A stretch of 64,000 nucleotides of DNA from Entomoplasma ellychniae (GCF_002930155.1 NZ_PHND01000001.1:1-64000); one strand, 5' to 3'; numbered from the stretch's first letter, positions 43,367-54,694 are shown. Made by a program: numbers and translations. The notes: generated by a model from the sequence alone, not told the origin.

Positions 43367-44944
43367 ATGCAAAGTCGTTTAGATACAGTGTTTTGAGCAT
43401 ACTTTGATGAGTATTTAAAAAAAGACTCATCATTTTCATTAAGAAAACTAACTATTGATAATAAACAAAAAATAAATGAAGTTTATGAAATAGCATATTT
43501 TGCTATTTTTCAGTATAAGTTATGAAAAAATAAACCTATTTCAACTATAAATCCAGAATACTACAACCAATTTGCTGATTATTTAACAGTTAACTATGAA
43601 AATTTATTTCAACAAAAAAATAATAGCAATATAAAATTATCTAAGTTTAATACAAAAGACGAAAAAGATATACAACTTATTAAAGAAATAACTACAAAGT
43701 TGATACTTGTACACATAAACAAAACGTCTTGGATTGAAAAGAATGAAAATTACATTAATAACTACTATTGACTATTTTCTTCTCTAACCTCTTTGTCTTT
43801 AAGGTTTCAATACGACTTAAATTTCAAAAAAGAAAATAACATAAAATATCACTCTGTTGTTTACCCTTTTTTAACAACTTGTGTAATGATTGATATTTTT
43901 GACACAAAAAACATGATTAATAAAATTAAAAAAATATTTAGTAAAGAAAATTTAGCATTTGCATTTAAAAGTGGAAGAAGTTTATCTCAAGAAGAAAAAA
44001 AATGAATATTACCCCAGTTGATTAACATTAAAAAAGATGAGGACTGAAATTTATTTTTAATAAATTTTTCAAAGGAAAAATGAGAATTGCATGATGTTAA
44101 TAAAAGATTTAAATTAATTCATGACTTGTCAAGACTAACTACAATTTTTTTAAAAGAGGAAATTTACAATATTTCTTTTATAGCTGATGGTGATGAAGTT
44201 TATGAAAAACTAGAAAATTATTTAAAATTATTTTTACCAATATCAAAAGAAGAAAGATCTGTAATTTTCAAAAAAGACGAAAATGAAAATTGACAAGCTT
44301 TATTTCCTATTAATTATAAAGATTACAATTTTAAATGAACTTTGTCTCATATTTCAAAATTCAAAGATTACAAAAAACTTAAATATAAAGAAGATAAGTT
44401 AGCAGAGTTTATATGAAGAGTTAGATATATTTTTGATTACATAGATTTTATTATGAAAAATAAGTCAAAAAATGAAGTTATATCAACTGAAATGATAAAT
44501 TTCAAGTATATTGGTCTAGTTGAAACCTTAAAAATGTTTGAATTTAACAAAAATAAATATAAAGTTTTGATAAAACCTTTAACCTTTTCAGAAATAAATC
44601 TCGATCATAAATATTTTGAAAGAGCTATTCAAAAATCTCAAAGATTTGAAGAATTAGCTGATAGAGCGCTTCAAATTACAATCATGCTTAGAACTATTAC
44701 TTTACTTATATGCATTGATTACAAAGCTCCTAAAGCTTTTAATTACTCTATTTCAGAAATAATAATTTACTATTTGTTGTCATTTGGTCCATATAAAAAA
44801 AATATGAATCTTTTTCAATCAAAAGATATTGAACAAATAGAGTCAAAAGTTGCAAAATTATTAATACAATACAAAAAATTAAAAAACAAAAACTTAGTTT
44901 TAGACACTTTGGGTGTAATTAATAAACTGCAAAATTTTAGTTAA
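43367..44944 (+). CDS. Conserved-looking hypothetical protein
   Basis: 525 residues, start M-Q-S-R-L-D-T-V-F-W after AAAGGAGAACT. The protein is soluble, Lys/Asn/Phe-rich and helical, without signal peptide or clear membrane segment except a short hydrophobic helix near 440 (T-I-M-L-R-T-I-T-L-L-I-C-I). At least eight TGA codons act as Trp. No motif is recognised. It may be transcribed with trmFO. The region after its stop is AT-rich up to the riboswitch. Confidence 0.7.
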
Positions 44945-45031
44945 TTTTTAAAAAAATATTTTTTTTAAATAATGTGTGGTTTTTTTAAAAAAACTTCATT
45001 ATGATAAAGATACAACTTAATATATGAAGAA

Positions 45032-45096
45032 ACTTATACAGGATAACATAATGGGTTATTGACCCCGCCCCAGAACCAATTCCGGGACTATAAGGT
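45032..45096 (+). promoter_or_regulatory. 2'-deoxyguanosine-type (purine family) riboswitch upstream of nrdF
   Basis: The three-way junction is clear. P1 is ACTTATA/TATAAGG. P2 is ATAAC with loop ATAATGG and GTTAT. The junction J2/3 reads TGACCCCGCC in place of the usual purine GTTTCTACC. P3 is CCCAGAA/TTCCGGG with loop CCAA and one mismatch. J3/1 keeps ACTAT. The unusual J2/3 and the position before ribonucleotide reductase genes match, as I remember it, the Mesoplasma florum dG riboswitch. High dG would reduce expression of dNTP-making enzymes. Bases 45027-45035 can also pair with 45116-45124, which precede a T-run, so an expression platform may lie there. Confidence 0.8.
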
Positions 45097-45220
45097 ATCT
45101 AAAAATTTTTATTGAAAGTTTCTTTTTTTATGCCAAAAATTGGTATTTAAAAAGTTTTTTTCTTACAATGAGTTTCTACATAGTATTAAAATAAATTTGT
45201 AAGAAGGGAAAAATAAATAT

Positions 45221-46243
45221 ATGGCAAAAATAAAAAATCAATATTATCAGGATTCATTGTCTCCATTAGAGTTTGCTTATAATAAATTTAACGGAAAATT
45301 GCGTTCTGTTAATTGAAATGTTATCAATGATGAAAAAGACTTGGAAATATGAAACAGAGCAACTCAGAACTTTTGATTACCTGAAAAAGTTCCAGTTTCA
45401 AATGACTTAACTTCATGAAGAACAATGGATGCAAAATGACAAGAGTTAGTAACAAGAACTTATACAGGTTTAACCTTGTTAGACACTATTCAAGCAACAA
45501 TTGGAGACACAGCACAAATTCCTAATTCATTAACAGATCATGAACAAGTAGTTTATGCTAACTTTGCTTTTATGGTTGCAGTTCACGCTAGATCATATGG
45601 TTCAATATTTTCAACATTATGTTCATCAGAACAAATAGAAGAAGCCCATGAATGAGTTATTAATTGTGAATCTTTACAAAATAGAGCAAAAGTATTAATA
45701 CCTTATTACTTAAATGATGACCCATTAAAGTCAAAAGTCGCTGCAGCTTTAATGCCAGGTTTTCTTTTATATGGCGGTTTTTATTTACCCTTCTATTTAT
45801 CTGCAAGAGCTAAGATGCCAAATACATCAGATATTATTAGACTTATACTGCGAGATAAAGTTATTCATAATTACTATAGTGGATATAAGTATCAACAAAA
45901 AGTGGCTAAACTTTCTAAAGAAAAACAAGAAGAAATGAAAACATTTGTATTTGATTTACTTTACGAACTAATAGATTTAGAAAAAGCGTATTTATATGAA
46001 TTATATGATGGTTTTGGAATAGCAGAAGACGCAATTAGATTTAGTGTTTATAATGCTGGTAAGTTTTTACAAAACTTAGGTTATGAATCTCCTTTTACAT
46101 TAGAAGAAACTAAAATTGAACCTGAAATATTTAATCAATTATCTGCAAGAGCAGATGAAAATCATGATTTCTTTTCCGGAAATGGTTCTTCATATGTTAT
46201 GGGAGTTTCTGAAGAAACAGAAGATGAAGACTGAGAATTTTAA
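45221..46243 (+). CDS. nrdF: Ribonucleotide reductase small subunit NrdF, metal-free (class Ie-like) variant
   Basis: 340 residues. The NrdF fold is plain (T-Y-T-G-L-T-L-L-D-T, V-H-A-R-S-Y-G-S-I-F, F-L-L-Y-G-G-F-Y-L-P). Of the six metal ligands only D88, H122 and H216 remain; the three glutamates are V119, P179 and K213. Y126 is at the radical position. This V/P/K set is the known mark of class Ie subunits, which make a DOPA radical from the Tyr without metal, with help from NrdI. The next genes are nrdI and nrdE, two and two bases away, giving a complete class I reductase operon behind a dG riboswitch. Four or more TGA Trp codons. Ribosome site GAAGGG. Confidence 0.92.
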
Positions 46244-46245
46244 TT

Positions 46246-46701
46246 ATGCACTTAGATGTTATTAAAGTTACAGACAAAGATGTAGTTAAACCCGCAGGGG
46301 AAATACATGTTGTTTACTTTTCGTCAAAGTCAAATAATACTCATAGATTTATTCAAAAGCTTAACTTTTTAAATTCAAGAATTCCTTACGAATTAGAAGA
46401 AAAAATAAGTGTGAATAGTGATTATGTTTTAATCACCCCAACTTATAGTGGGGGCGATGATGCTGCAAGTGGTGCAGTACCAAAACAAGTCATTCAATTT
46501 TTAAATGACCCTGATAACAGAAAATATTGTAGAGGAGTTATTGCATCAGGAAATACAAATTTTGGTGATTCTTTTGCAATCGCTGGACCAATATTATCTA
46601 AAAAATTACAAGTTCCTTTATTATTTCAGTTTGAATTATTAGGTACTTTTGAGGAAATTAAACAAATACAAGAAATACTAGAAAGATTTTGAGGAAAATA
46701 A
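46246..46701 (+). CDS. nrdI: Flavodoxin-like activase NrdI
   Basis: 151 residues. The FMN-binding start [11 protein letters not shown] near residue 22, T-P-T-Y-S-G-G near 64 and A-S-G-N-T-N-F-G-D near 100 are typical of NrdI. It supplies superoxide or another oxidant that activates NrdF. A TGA Trp close to the C-terminus extends the frame by three codons to 46701. Confidence 0.92.
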
Positions 46702-46703
46702 AA

Positions 46704-48869
46704 ATGGAAGAAAAAAAAATAAACACGTTAACAGGTACAAGCGAATCAGATGAATACATTTCTTTAAATGCTAGAACTAGATTAATGGATACAACAGTTG
46801 ATAATTATGCTTTTGATATAGACGCTGCAAAATCTTATTTAAAACATCATGTTGAGCCAAGACTAATGAAATTTAGTTCAGTAAAAGAAAGAATTGAATA
46901 CTTGATTAAAAACGATTACTATGATGCTGAAATAATTAATAAGTACACAATTGAACAAATTGAAGAGTTAACAGATCAAGCATATGGATATAAAAGAGAA
47001 TATACAAGTTTTATGGGTGCTTTGAAGTTTTATAATTCTTATGCTCTAAAAACTTTTGATGGAAATCAATATTTAGAAAATATTGAAGATAGATCTTTAA
47101 TGAATGCTTTATTTTTAGCAAATGGTAATTTTGCATTAGCTAAAAAAACTTTAAAACAATTAGTTTTAGGGCGTTTTCAACCAGCTACACCAACATATTT
47201 AAATGCTGGTAAAAAACAAAGAGGAGAATATGTTTCATGTTATTTATTAAGAGTAGAAGATAATATGGAATCAATTTGTAGAGCTGTAACAACTTCTTTA
47301 CAGTTATCAAAAAGAGGCGGGGGTGTTGCTTTGTGTCTAACAAATGTTAGAGAATTAGGAGCACCAATTAAAAAAATCGAAAACCAAGCAACAGGCGTTG
47401 TGCCAATTATGAAAATTTTAGAAGATTCATTTTCATATGCTAATCAATTAGGTCAAAGACAAGGTGCAGGAGCTGTTTACATTAATGCTCATCACCCTGA
47501 TGTATTAACTTTTTTAGATACTAAAAGAGAAAATGCTGATGAAAAAATTAGAATTAAATCACTATCTTTAGGTTTAGTAATTCCCGACATAACTTTTGAG
47601 CTTGCTCAAAAAAATGAAGAAATGGCATTATTTAGTCCTTATGATGTTGAAAAAGTTTATGGTAAAGCATTTTCAGATATTTCAGTTACTAAAGAATATA
47701 ACAATATGCTAAAAAATGACAATATTAAAAAAACTTTTATTAGCGCAAGAAAATTATTTTTAACTATTGCTGAATTGCATTTTGAAAGTGGTTATCCTTA
47801 TATACTATTTGATGACACTGTAAATAATAATAACGCACATGCTGCAATCGGAAGAATTGTTATGAGTAACTTATGTAGTGAAATAGCACAAGTAAGCACA
47901 CCATCAACATATAATGATGATCTATCATATGTTTCAAAAGGAGACGACATTTGTTGTAATTTAGGTAGTTTAAATATAGCAAAAGTTATGGAAGCGGGAG
48001 AAGATTTTGGTGAAGTTATTAATAGCTCTGTTAAAGCATTAGATCTTGTTTCAAGAACGAGTGATTTATCAAGTGCACCATCAGTTGAACAAGGTAACAA
48101 AAAAAATCATGCTGTTGGTTTAGGAGCAATGAATCTTCATGGATTTTTAGCAACAAATTTTGTTTGATACAATTCACCAGAAGCTGTTGATTTTACAAAT
48201 ATTTTCTTTTATGTAATGGCTTATCATGCTTTTAAAACTTCTCATGAGTTAGCATTAGAATTTGGGGCATTTGTTGATTTTGAAAAAACTACATTTGCAA
48301 CTGGTGCATATTTTGATAAATATACAAAATGTGCAAATGATAAGTGAAAACCAGAGACTGAAAAAGTTAAAGAACTGTTTGCACAATATAATGTAAAAAT
48401 CCCTACTCAACAAGATTGAAAACAATTGGTTGAATTAATTAAAAAGGATGGAATGGCTAATTCACATTTAATGGCTGTTGCTCCCACTGGATCAATTAGT
48501 TACTTATCATCATGTACTCCAAGTTTACAACCGATTGTTTCTGCTGTTGAAGTTAGAAAAGAAGGAAAACTAGGAAGAGTTTATGTGCCTGCTTACAAAA
48601 TTAATCAAGAAAATATGTCATATTATGCAATTGGTGCATATGAAATGGGCCCTTACCCAATTATTGATATTGTAGCTGCTGCTCAACAACATGTTGATCA
48701 AGCTATATCATTAACTTTATTTATGACTGATCAAGTTACAACGCGTGACTTAAATAAGGCTTATATTTATGCGTTTAAGAAAAAATGTGCTTCAATTTAC
48801 TATATTCGTATTAGACAAGATGTTTTAGATTATACTGAAAATTATGAATGTGATTCATGTACAATATAA
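46704..48869 (+). CDS. nrdE: Ribonucleoside-diphosphate reductase large subunit NrdE
   Basis: 721 residues, usual for NrdE. The catalytic region contains S-N-L-C-S-E-I near 393, preceded by N-A-G-K-K-Q-R-G near 172. The C-terminus has the redox pair C-D-S-C near residue 717, which is reduced by a thioredoxin or NrdH-type partner. It converts NDPs to dNDPs using the radical in NrdF. A TGA Trp lies at 48165-48167. Start ATG 46704 follows nrdI by two bases with a weak GAGG site inside nrdI. Confidence 0.93.
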
Positions 48870-48891
48870 CTAAAAGATAGGAAATGAAAAA

Positions 48892-49185
48892 ATGAAAAAT
48901 CAAGATAGAATAAAATTGGCAAAAATATCTTTTGTATTTATGATAATAACTACAATATTAATAGGATGACTTATAATTCCATTGTTTTGAATGATACCAA
49001 TGACTGTAGTTAACAATAGAATTATTAAGCAATTAGAAAAAGGCGAAGAAAAATCATTTATAGTATTTTCAATTTGTACTTTAATATTTGCAAATGTTAT
49101 CTCTGGAATATTGCTTTTACTAGCAGAAGTTTTAAATGACGAAAATGAAGTTAAAGAAAAAGAATCAGTCATAGATAAACAATAG
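48892..49185 (+). CDS. Small membrane protein, unknown
   Basis: 97 residues with two hydrophobic helices (about 10-40 and 57-79) and an acidic/basic tail. The motif I-P-L-F-W-M-I-P-M in the first helix uses TGA Trp. The start ATG lies 22 bases after nrdE with a GATAGG-type ribosome site. It may be cotranscribed with nrdFIE; no family is recognised. Confidence 0.65.
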
Positions 49186-49204
49186 AAATAATATAGTCAC
49201 ATGA

Positions 49205-49234
49205 TTGACATTTTTAACAAAAAAATGTTATATT
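49205..49234 (+). promoter_or_regulatory. Promoter of tRNA-Arg
   Basis: A consensus -35 TTGACA at 49205-49210 is followed after 18 bases by TATATT at 49229-49234, and the tRNA begins about 21 bases later. Confidence 0.65.
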
Positions 49235-49255
49235 AATATAGTGACTATTTTTTAT

Positions 49256-49332
49256 GCCCATGTAGCTCAGTAGGATAGAGCACGCGCCTTCTAAGCGTGA
49301 GGTCGGAAGTTCGAGCCTTCTCGTGGGTACCA
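49256..49332 (+). tRNA. tRNA-Arg (anticodon UCU)
   Basis: 77 nt fold into a full cloverleaf: acceptor GCCCATG/CGTGGGT, D arm GCTC/GAGC, anticodon stem CGCGC/GCGTG with loop CTTCTAA (anticodon TCT, reading AGA/AGG), T arm GGAAG-TTCGAGC-CTTCT, and an encoded CCA. AGA is the main Arg codon in this AT-rich genome. Confidence 0.95.
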
Positions 49333-49345
49333 CTAGAAATTACTC

Positions 49346-49369
49346 AAATCATGCACTGCATGATTTTTT
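49346..49369 (+). terminator. Rho-independent terminator after tRNA-Arg
   Basis: AAATCATGC-ACT-GCATGATTT followed by a T-tract lies 14 bases after the CCA. Confidence 0.8.
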
Positions 49370-49385
49370 ATTAAAGAGGTGCCAA

Positions 49386-50120
49386 ATGAGCTATTATAAC
49401 GAAACTATTGCTGAGATAGAAAAACTTATTCAAGAAAAAAAAGAATCTGAAGCACTATTAAAAATCAATGTAGAACTTTCTATGCCATATATCCCAAATG
49501 ATATAGAAATTCAATTAATTAATTTAAAAAAAGAAGTCCATTCTGCAATTAATTTAAAAACAGAAAAAAGTCAAAGTATTGATCCTAAATACTTGTTTGA
49601 ATTGTTGAGTTCTTCAGATAAAGAGCAACAAATTATTGCAACAAATTTCTTATCTAAAATAAATTTAAGAGAATACTTAAAAGAAATTAAAGAAATATTA
49701 AATTTTATTCAATTAGAAAATTCAATAAAAACTTTAATTATTTACAATTTAAAACTTCAAGAAATAAATCAAAGTTTAGAGTTTATATTTAATCAAGAAA
49801 AAATTATTATAAACCCAAGTAAAGTTGAATTTGAAGAAGACTTTGAATTTATTAATGAAATAGATAAATTAATTTATAACTCAGTTGAAAATGAAAATCC
49901 TGGTATAGCACATGATGCTAAATTTTTAAACATAAATTATTACTTAAATAATTTTCCAATTTTTAAACGTGAAAATGCTAATGAAAAAGCTGCAGCGTTA
50001 ATTTTATTGTCTATTGAGATGCTTGAAGGTGAAAAACAAGTTAGTTATGTAAAAAAATGGTTTAATTATAATGAAGAAATATGCAAACAAATTTTAATGG
50101 AGCTAAAACAAAATGTCTAA
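49386..50120 (+). CDS. DUF3196-like hypothetical protein
   Basis: 244 residues, soluble, helical and acidic, with a repeat-like arrangement of helices (E-I-E-K-L-I-Q-E-K-K-E-S-E-A-L). It resembles the TPR-like DUF3196 proteins of Mollicutes/Firmicutes, from memory. Ribosome site AAAGAGGTG precedes ATG 49386. It overlaps the next gene by eight bases. Function unknown. Confidence 0.65.
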   Translation: MSYYNETIAEIEKLIQEKKESEALLKINVELSMPYIPNDIEIQLINLKKEVHSAINLKTEKSQSIDPKYLFELLSSSDKEQQIIATNFLSKINLREYLKEIKEILNFIQLENSIKTLIIYNLKLQEINQSLEFIFNQEKIIINPSKVEFEEDFEFINEIDKLIYNSVENENPGIAHDAKFLNINYYLNNFPIFKRENANEKAAALILLSIEMLEGEKQVSYVKKWFNYNEEICKQILMELKQNV

Positions 50121-50415
50121 ACTTATTTTTGATAAAAATAATTATGAAGTGTTTGATGATTATAATGATGTAATGATTCAGGTTTTTGGAATTGGGTGTT
50201 CATTATGTTATGATGGTGAAATTTTTCAAGTACTTAAAAATCACCCAATTCCTTTTGGAAAACTTTTAAAAGAAAAAAACAAAGAGTTAAATGAACAAGA
50301 AACAGAAAAATTATTTAATCAACAAATTAAAGAGTGACAAACATTTGAAGACAAAAACTTTGAGTTTCAAAAACCAACATTTATTTGTGAAACCTGTTGA
50401 AATGAAATGATCTAG
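50113..50415 (+). CDS. Small zinc-ribbon-like protein
   Basis: 100 residues. C-S-L-C at residues about 30-33 and C-E-T-C at 93-96 could form one metal site. Two TGA Trp codons, including C-W-N-E-M-I at the end. Coupled to the upstream gene by overlap and 11 bases before obg. Function unknown. Confidence 0.65.
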
Positions 50416-50426
50416 AAAGGGTTGTT

Positions 50427-51725
50427 ATGAAATTTATTGATACAGCCAAATTTAAAATAAGGGCAGGTGATGGTGGTAATGGCGCTGTCAGTTTTCGTCA
50501 TGAACTTTATGTTGCAAATGGTGGCCCTAATGGTGGAGATGGTGGAAACGGTGGTTCTGTTTTATTTTTAGCTGATGGTGGTAAACACTCATTACTTGAT
50601 CTAAAATTGCAAAAAATGATTGTTGCAAAAGATGGTGAAAAAGGCGATATCAAAAATATGCATGGTGCGCAAGGTAAAGACACTATTATTAGAGTTCCAA
50701 TTGGGACACTTTTAATTAATGAAAAAACAGGTGAAATATTAGCTGATTTAGACGAAGAAAAAAAACAAGTTCTTGTTGCCAAGGGGGGTAAAGGTGGAAA
50801 AGGAAATGCAAGATTTGCAAATTCTAGAAACAAAGCCCCAACAATATTTGAAGCTGGAGAACCAGGAGAACATTTTTATGTAAAAGCAGAACTTAAAGTT
50901 TTAGCTGATGTTGGTTTTGTTGGATTGCCAAATGCTGGTAAATCAACAATGCTAAGAGCAATATCAAATTCTAAACCAGAAGTAGCAGATTATGCTTTTA
51001 CAACATTAAATCCGCAATTAGGTGTAGCTAAAGCTGTAAATGGTGAAACATTTATAGTAGCTGATCTTCCAGGTTTAATTGATGGTGCTAGTCTTGGGAA
51101 AGGACTTGGTCATCAATTCTTAAAACATATTGAAAGATGTAGGGTTATTTGTCACATAATTGATATGAGCGGAAATTATGGCCAAGAAGACATAATCAAA
51201 AATTATGAATTAATTAGAAATGAATTAAAACGATATAATTATAAATTAGATAAAAGACCTGAAATTATTGTTCTTAATAAAATGGACACTGATGAAGCAA
51301 AGATTAATGCTATGGATGACTCAATAAAAGAATTTTTTAAAGATAAAAAAGTAGTTTTCACAGCAGGTATTAAAAAAGAAAATACCCAAGAGTTATTAAT
51401 AATGATTACAGAAGAATTAAAAACAGCAAAATACATTCCATTATGAGAAGTGGAAAAAGATATATATGACGGTGTTAAGGTTTATAAACTTGAAGAAGTT
51501 CCAGAAGATATCCAAATCGTTAATAAAGGCAATGGAAGATGAGAAGTTAAAGGGGATACTATATATAAGATATTTCAAAAATTCCCAATATCAACTGATG
51601 ACAACTTGTTGCTATTTAATGAAAAGTTAAAAAAAACAGGTGTTTACAATATGTTACGTGAGCGTGGAGTTCAAGGAAAAGATATTGTTAAAGTAATTGA
51701 CTATGAACTTGAATGAATGGATTAA
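50427..51725 (+). CDS. obg: GTPase Obg/CgtA
   Basis: 432 residues. The Gly-rich Obg domain (A-G-D-G-G-N-G-A-V-S-F-R) covers residues 1-158. The G domain has G1 G-L-P-N-A-G-K-S-T at about 165, G3 D-L-P-G-L-I near 212, and G4 N-K-M-D near 282. The C-terminal OCT domain runs to the end after TGA Trp codons at 51444 and later. Obg acts in 50S ribosome assembly and stress control. Ribosome site AAAGG precedes the ATG. Confidence 0.95.
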
Positions 51726-51761
51726 AAGTAGTATTATAAACTTACAAAGGAAAAAGTGTGT

Positions 51762-52493
51762 ATGAGTTTAAACAAATATTTAGATTACTTAGTTGAATGA
51801 ATTCAACAAGAAGTTAAAAAAGCAAATCTGGACGGTGTTGTTGTTGGAATTAGTGGTGGAATTGATTCTGCAGTTGTTGCATGTTTGGCTAAAAAAGCAT
51901 TTCCAAATAACTATCAAACAGTTTGAATGCCAATAGAGTCAAGCGATGAAGATTTTAAATGTAAACAAGAGTTAATAGAACAATGTGGTTTTAAATCAAT
52001 TGAAGTTGATTTAAAACCAACTTATTTCACCTTTTGTGGTGCAATTGATGCTTCAAATACCCCAAATCATAAATTAGCTAAAGCAAATGCAAAAGCAAGA
52101 TTAAGAATGACAACATTGTATACAGTAGCACAAACTAATAACTATTTAGTTTTAGGAACTGATAATAAAGATGAATGACATATTGGATATTTTACTAAGT
52201 TTGGTGATGGTGGGGTTGATATGGTTCCATTAGTACACTTACTAAAAAGAGAAGTTAGACAAGCAGCTAAAATATTGAATGTTCCTGATTCAATTATTAA
52301 AAGACCCCCAACAGCAAGTTTGTGAGAAGGTCAAACTGACGAAAGCGAACTTGGTTTTTCATATGATATATTAGATGATTATTTAATTGGATTAGAAGTT
52401 AAACCAGAAGTGAAAACAAAAATTGATCATTTACACAAAATAAGTGATCATAAAAGAAAAGGTGCTGTTGCTCCTTTGGAATTTAAAAGGTAA
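51762..52493 (+). CDS. nadE: NH3-dependent NAD+ synthetase NadE
   Basis: 243 residues, the short ammonia-dependent form without a glutaminase domain. The ATP-pyrophosphatase P-loop is [10 protein letters not shown] near residue 30. [10 protein letters not shown] near 110, G-T-D-N-K-D-E-W near 133 and R-P-P-T-A-S-L-W near 182 are family motifs. It converts deamido-NAD to NAD. Its Trp in the last motif is encoded by TGA. The start follows AAAGGAAAAAGTGTGT. Confidence 0.94.
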
Positions 52494-52566
52494 AGTTAGC
52501 AATTTGAGTTTGTAAAACTTAGGTTGTTTTTTTATTTTATTTATTTATAATAAATGATATATAGTT

Positions 52567-52642
52567 AACATTATTTGTATAAGCCGACATAAAGGGTTGG
52601 TGTTTCTACGGTTAAACCTATTTAACCTCTATAAGTACTGTT
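52567..52642 (+). promoter_or_regulatory. Guanine-type purine riboswitch
   Basis: P1 AACATTATTT pairs with AAGTACTGTT (one mismatch). J1/2 is GTATAAG, P2 CCGAC/GTTGG, J2/3 TGTTTCTAC, and P3 GGTTAAA-CCTA-TTTAACC. J3/1 is TCTAT, so the specificity base is C (guanine/hypoxanthine), not U (adenine). It lies 32 bases upstream of a purine permease gene. No clear terminator follows, so control may be at translation start or through a structure I do not see. Confidence 0.87.
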
Positions 52643-52673
52643 ATAACTTTATAAAAACAAAAAGGAGAGAATA

Positions 52674-54155
52674 ATGAATAATTCATTAGACCAAGAATTA
52701 GAATTTGAAGTAAAATCCAAAGCTCAAAAAGAAGAAACAAAAATTTCTAATAATCCCATTGCTAGATTTTTTAAGTTTAATGATCTTCAAACCACTTTTA
52801 AAAAAGAAATTATTGGTGGTGTTAGTACATTTTTAGCAATGGTTTATATTTTATCAGTTGAGCCAAATATTTTAAAAAGTTCACCTTCAATAGTAGAAGG
52901 TGAATCTAATATGAATTTTGATGGTATATTTTTAGCAACGGCTTTAGTAGTTTTTTTAGCCACTATGACTCAAGCATTATGATCAAGAGCCCCAATAGCT
53001 TTAGCACCAAGCATGGGACTAAATGCAATGTTTACATACAATGTTGCAGGAGCTGGTTTAGGATTTGAAGGAGCTATGCTATGTGTTATGTTATCATCTG
53101 CATTTTTTACTTTAATTGCAATCACACCTGTTAGAAAAATAATAGTGGGGTCTATGCCAGAATCACTTAAATTAATAATTGGTGTTGGTGTTGGATTCTT
53201 TATTGCTTATGTTGGTTTTAACAGTATGGGGTTCTTTAAAGTTGAAGGCGGATTACCAGTAGCTGAGATGGGTCATATATTAACTTATTATCCAGCTATG
53301 ATAATAGGATTAATTGTTTTAATTGGATCAATTATTTTATATAAAAAAGGTAATATAGCCCCAATTGCCATTATGATTTTGTGTGGGTTGGTGGTATCTG
53401 TTATATTAGGCTCAACTTTAAAAAGTGAAGCTTTTGAAAAATCGTTTGGTTCTGCTAATATTAAAAATTTAAAATGAGATTTCATTGTTTTATTCAATGG
53501 TTTTGGGTCAAATATCAAAAATGCATATAACCAAATGGGAAATAATGAAATTTGAAGTAATCCAACATTTTACTTATCTATAGTTATATTAGCTATGTTA
53601 AACTTTTTTGATGCAACAGCCACTATTACAACAATTGCAAAACAAGTAGAAGTAATTAATAATAAAGAATATAAAATCCCTAATTCAGCTCTTATTTTAG
53701 ATGCAGCTTCAGGAGTTGTTGGTGGAGGAATTGGAACTTCACATGTAGGATCTTTTATTGAAAGTGCTGTTGGTGTTTCACAAGGAGCTAAATCAGGTTT
53801 TGCTAATATAATTACAGCATTACTATTTTTAATAGCCATTCCTCTTTATCCAATTTTTAAAATGGTGCCATCATGTGTAACTGGTGCTGCAGCAGCATTT
53901 ATAGGTGTATTGATGATTAATTCAATTAGAGAAATTGAATGAGAAAAACCCGAGTTTGCGCTTGCAGGTGTATTTGGAATATTATTTATGATAACAACAT
54001 TTAATATTGCAAATGGAATTGCTTTTGCTTTTATATTCTATACTGTTGGATTAATATCAACAGGTAGAACTAAAGAAGTTTCTATAACTGTTTGAGTTCT
54101 TGACGTTACTTTTATAATTTATTTTATAGGTCTTGCCTTTATACAAATAAATTAA
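52674..54155 (+). CDS. NCS2-family (AzgA/PbuG-like) guanine/hypoxanthine permease
   Basis: 493 residues and about 12 membrane helices. The N-terminal segment T-T-F-K-K-E-I-I-G-G-V-S-T-F-L-A-M-V-Y-I and the P-S-M-G-L-N-A-M-F helix start are characteristic of AzgA-like transporters, as is the F-D-A-T-A-T-I region near 310. It imports guanine or hypoxanthine with protons. The guanine-type riboswitch upstream supports this substrate. Ribosome site AAAGGAGAGA. Several TGA Trp codons. Confidence 0.9.
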
Positions 54156-54170
54156 ACACAAATATTAAAT

Positions 54171-54201
54171 AAAAAAAGCCAGTTATAAAAAGGCTTTTTT
54201 T
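54171..54201 (+). terminator. Terminator after the purine permease gene
   Basis: AAAAAAAGCC and GGCTTTTTTT form a 10-bp stem around an 11-base loop, 15 bases past the stop. Confidence 0.88.
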
Positions 54202-54694
54202 ATTGCTGAGTGAACTCACTTTAACCACGTGCATTCTTGAAATACAAGTTTTTCACTTGAATCCTAAGCCTTAGAGTGATCGCATATAACAATCTCAATA
54301 TTATTACATAAAAATTTTGTGATTTTTATCCAAATATGTTTTTTTATTTTTATTTGTTTTCAAAAAATATATTTTTTGCGCTAAATACAGATAATTTATT
54401 TGCTTTTTATTTCACATTTTGTAAGACATGTTAGCTAAGATATCTGAACTTTTTATAAATAGTGAAATGGTTTGTGGGATAAATTCAAATGACTTTACCT
54501 AGATATTATTTATTCATTTTATATTCACCACCATTAACTTGTTTATACTCTAATTAAATTTGAACTTTTATTTCATTGCTTACCTAAAGATCTTATTTGT
54601 GTTTTATAAAAATGCAACCATTTTATATAATCTGTCATATTCAAATACGTAATAAAGATCATTCAATAGTTATGTGAACTATATAAATTAATTT
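54202..54694. other. Non-coding spacer of about 490 bp
   Basis: Frames are closed on both strands and I recognise no RNA. The GC content is slightly higher in 54202-54290, with a CACTT-rich pair of inverted pieces, which may be an old gene remnant. Nothing firm can be said. Confidence 0.5.
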
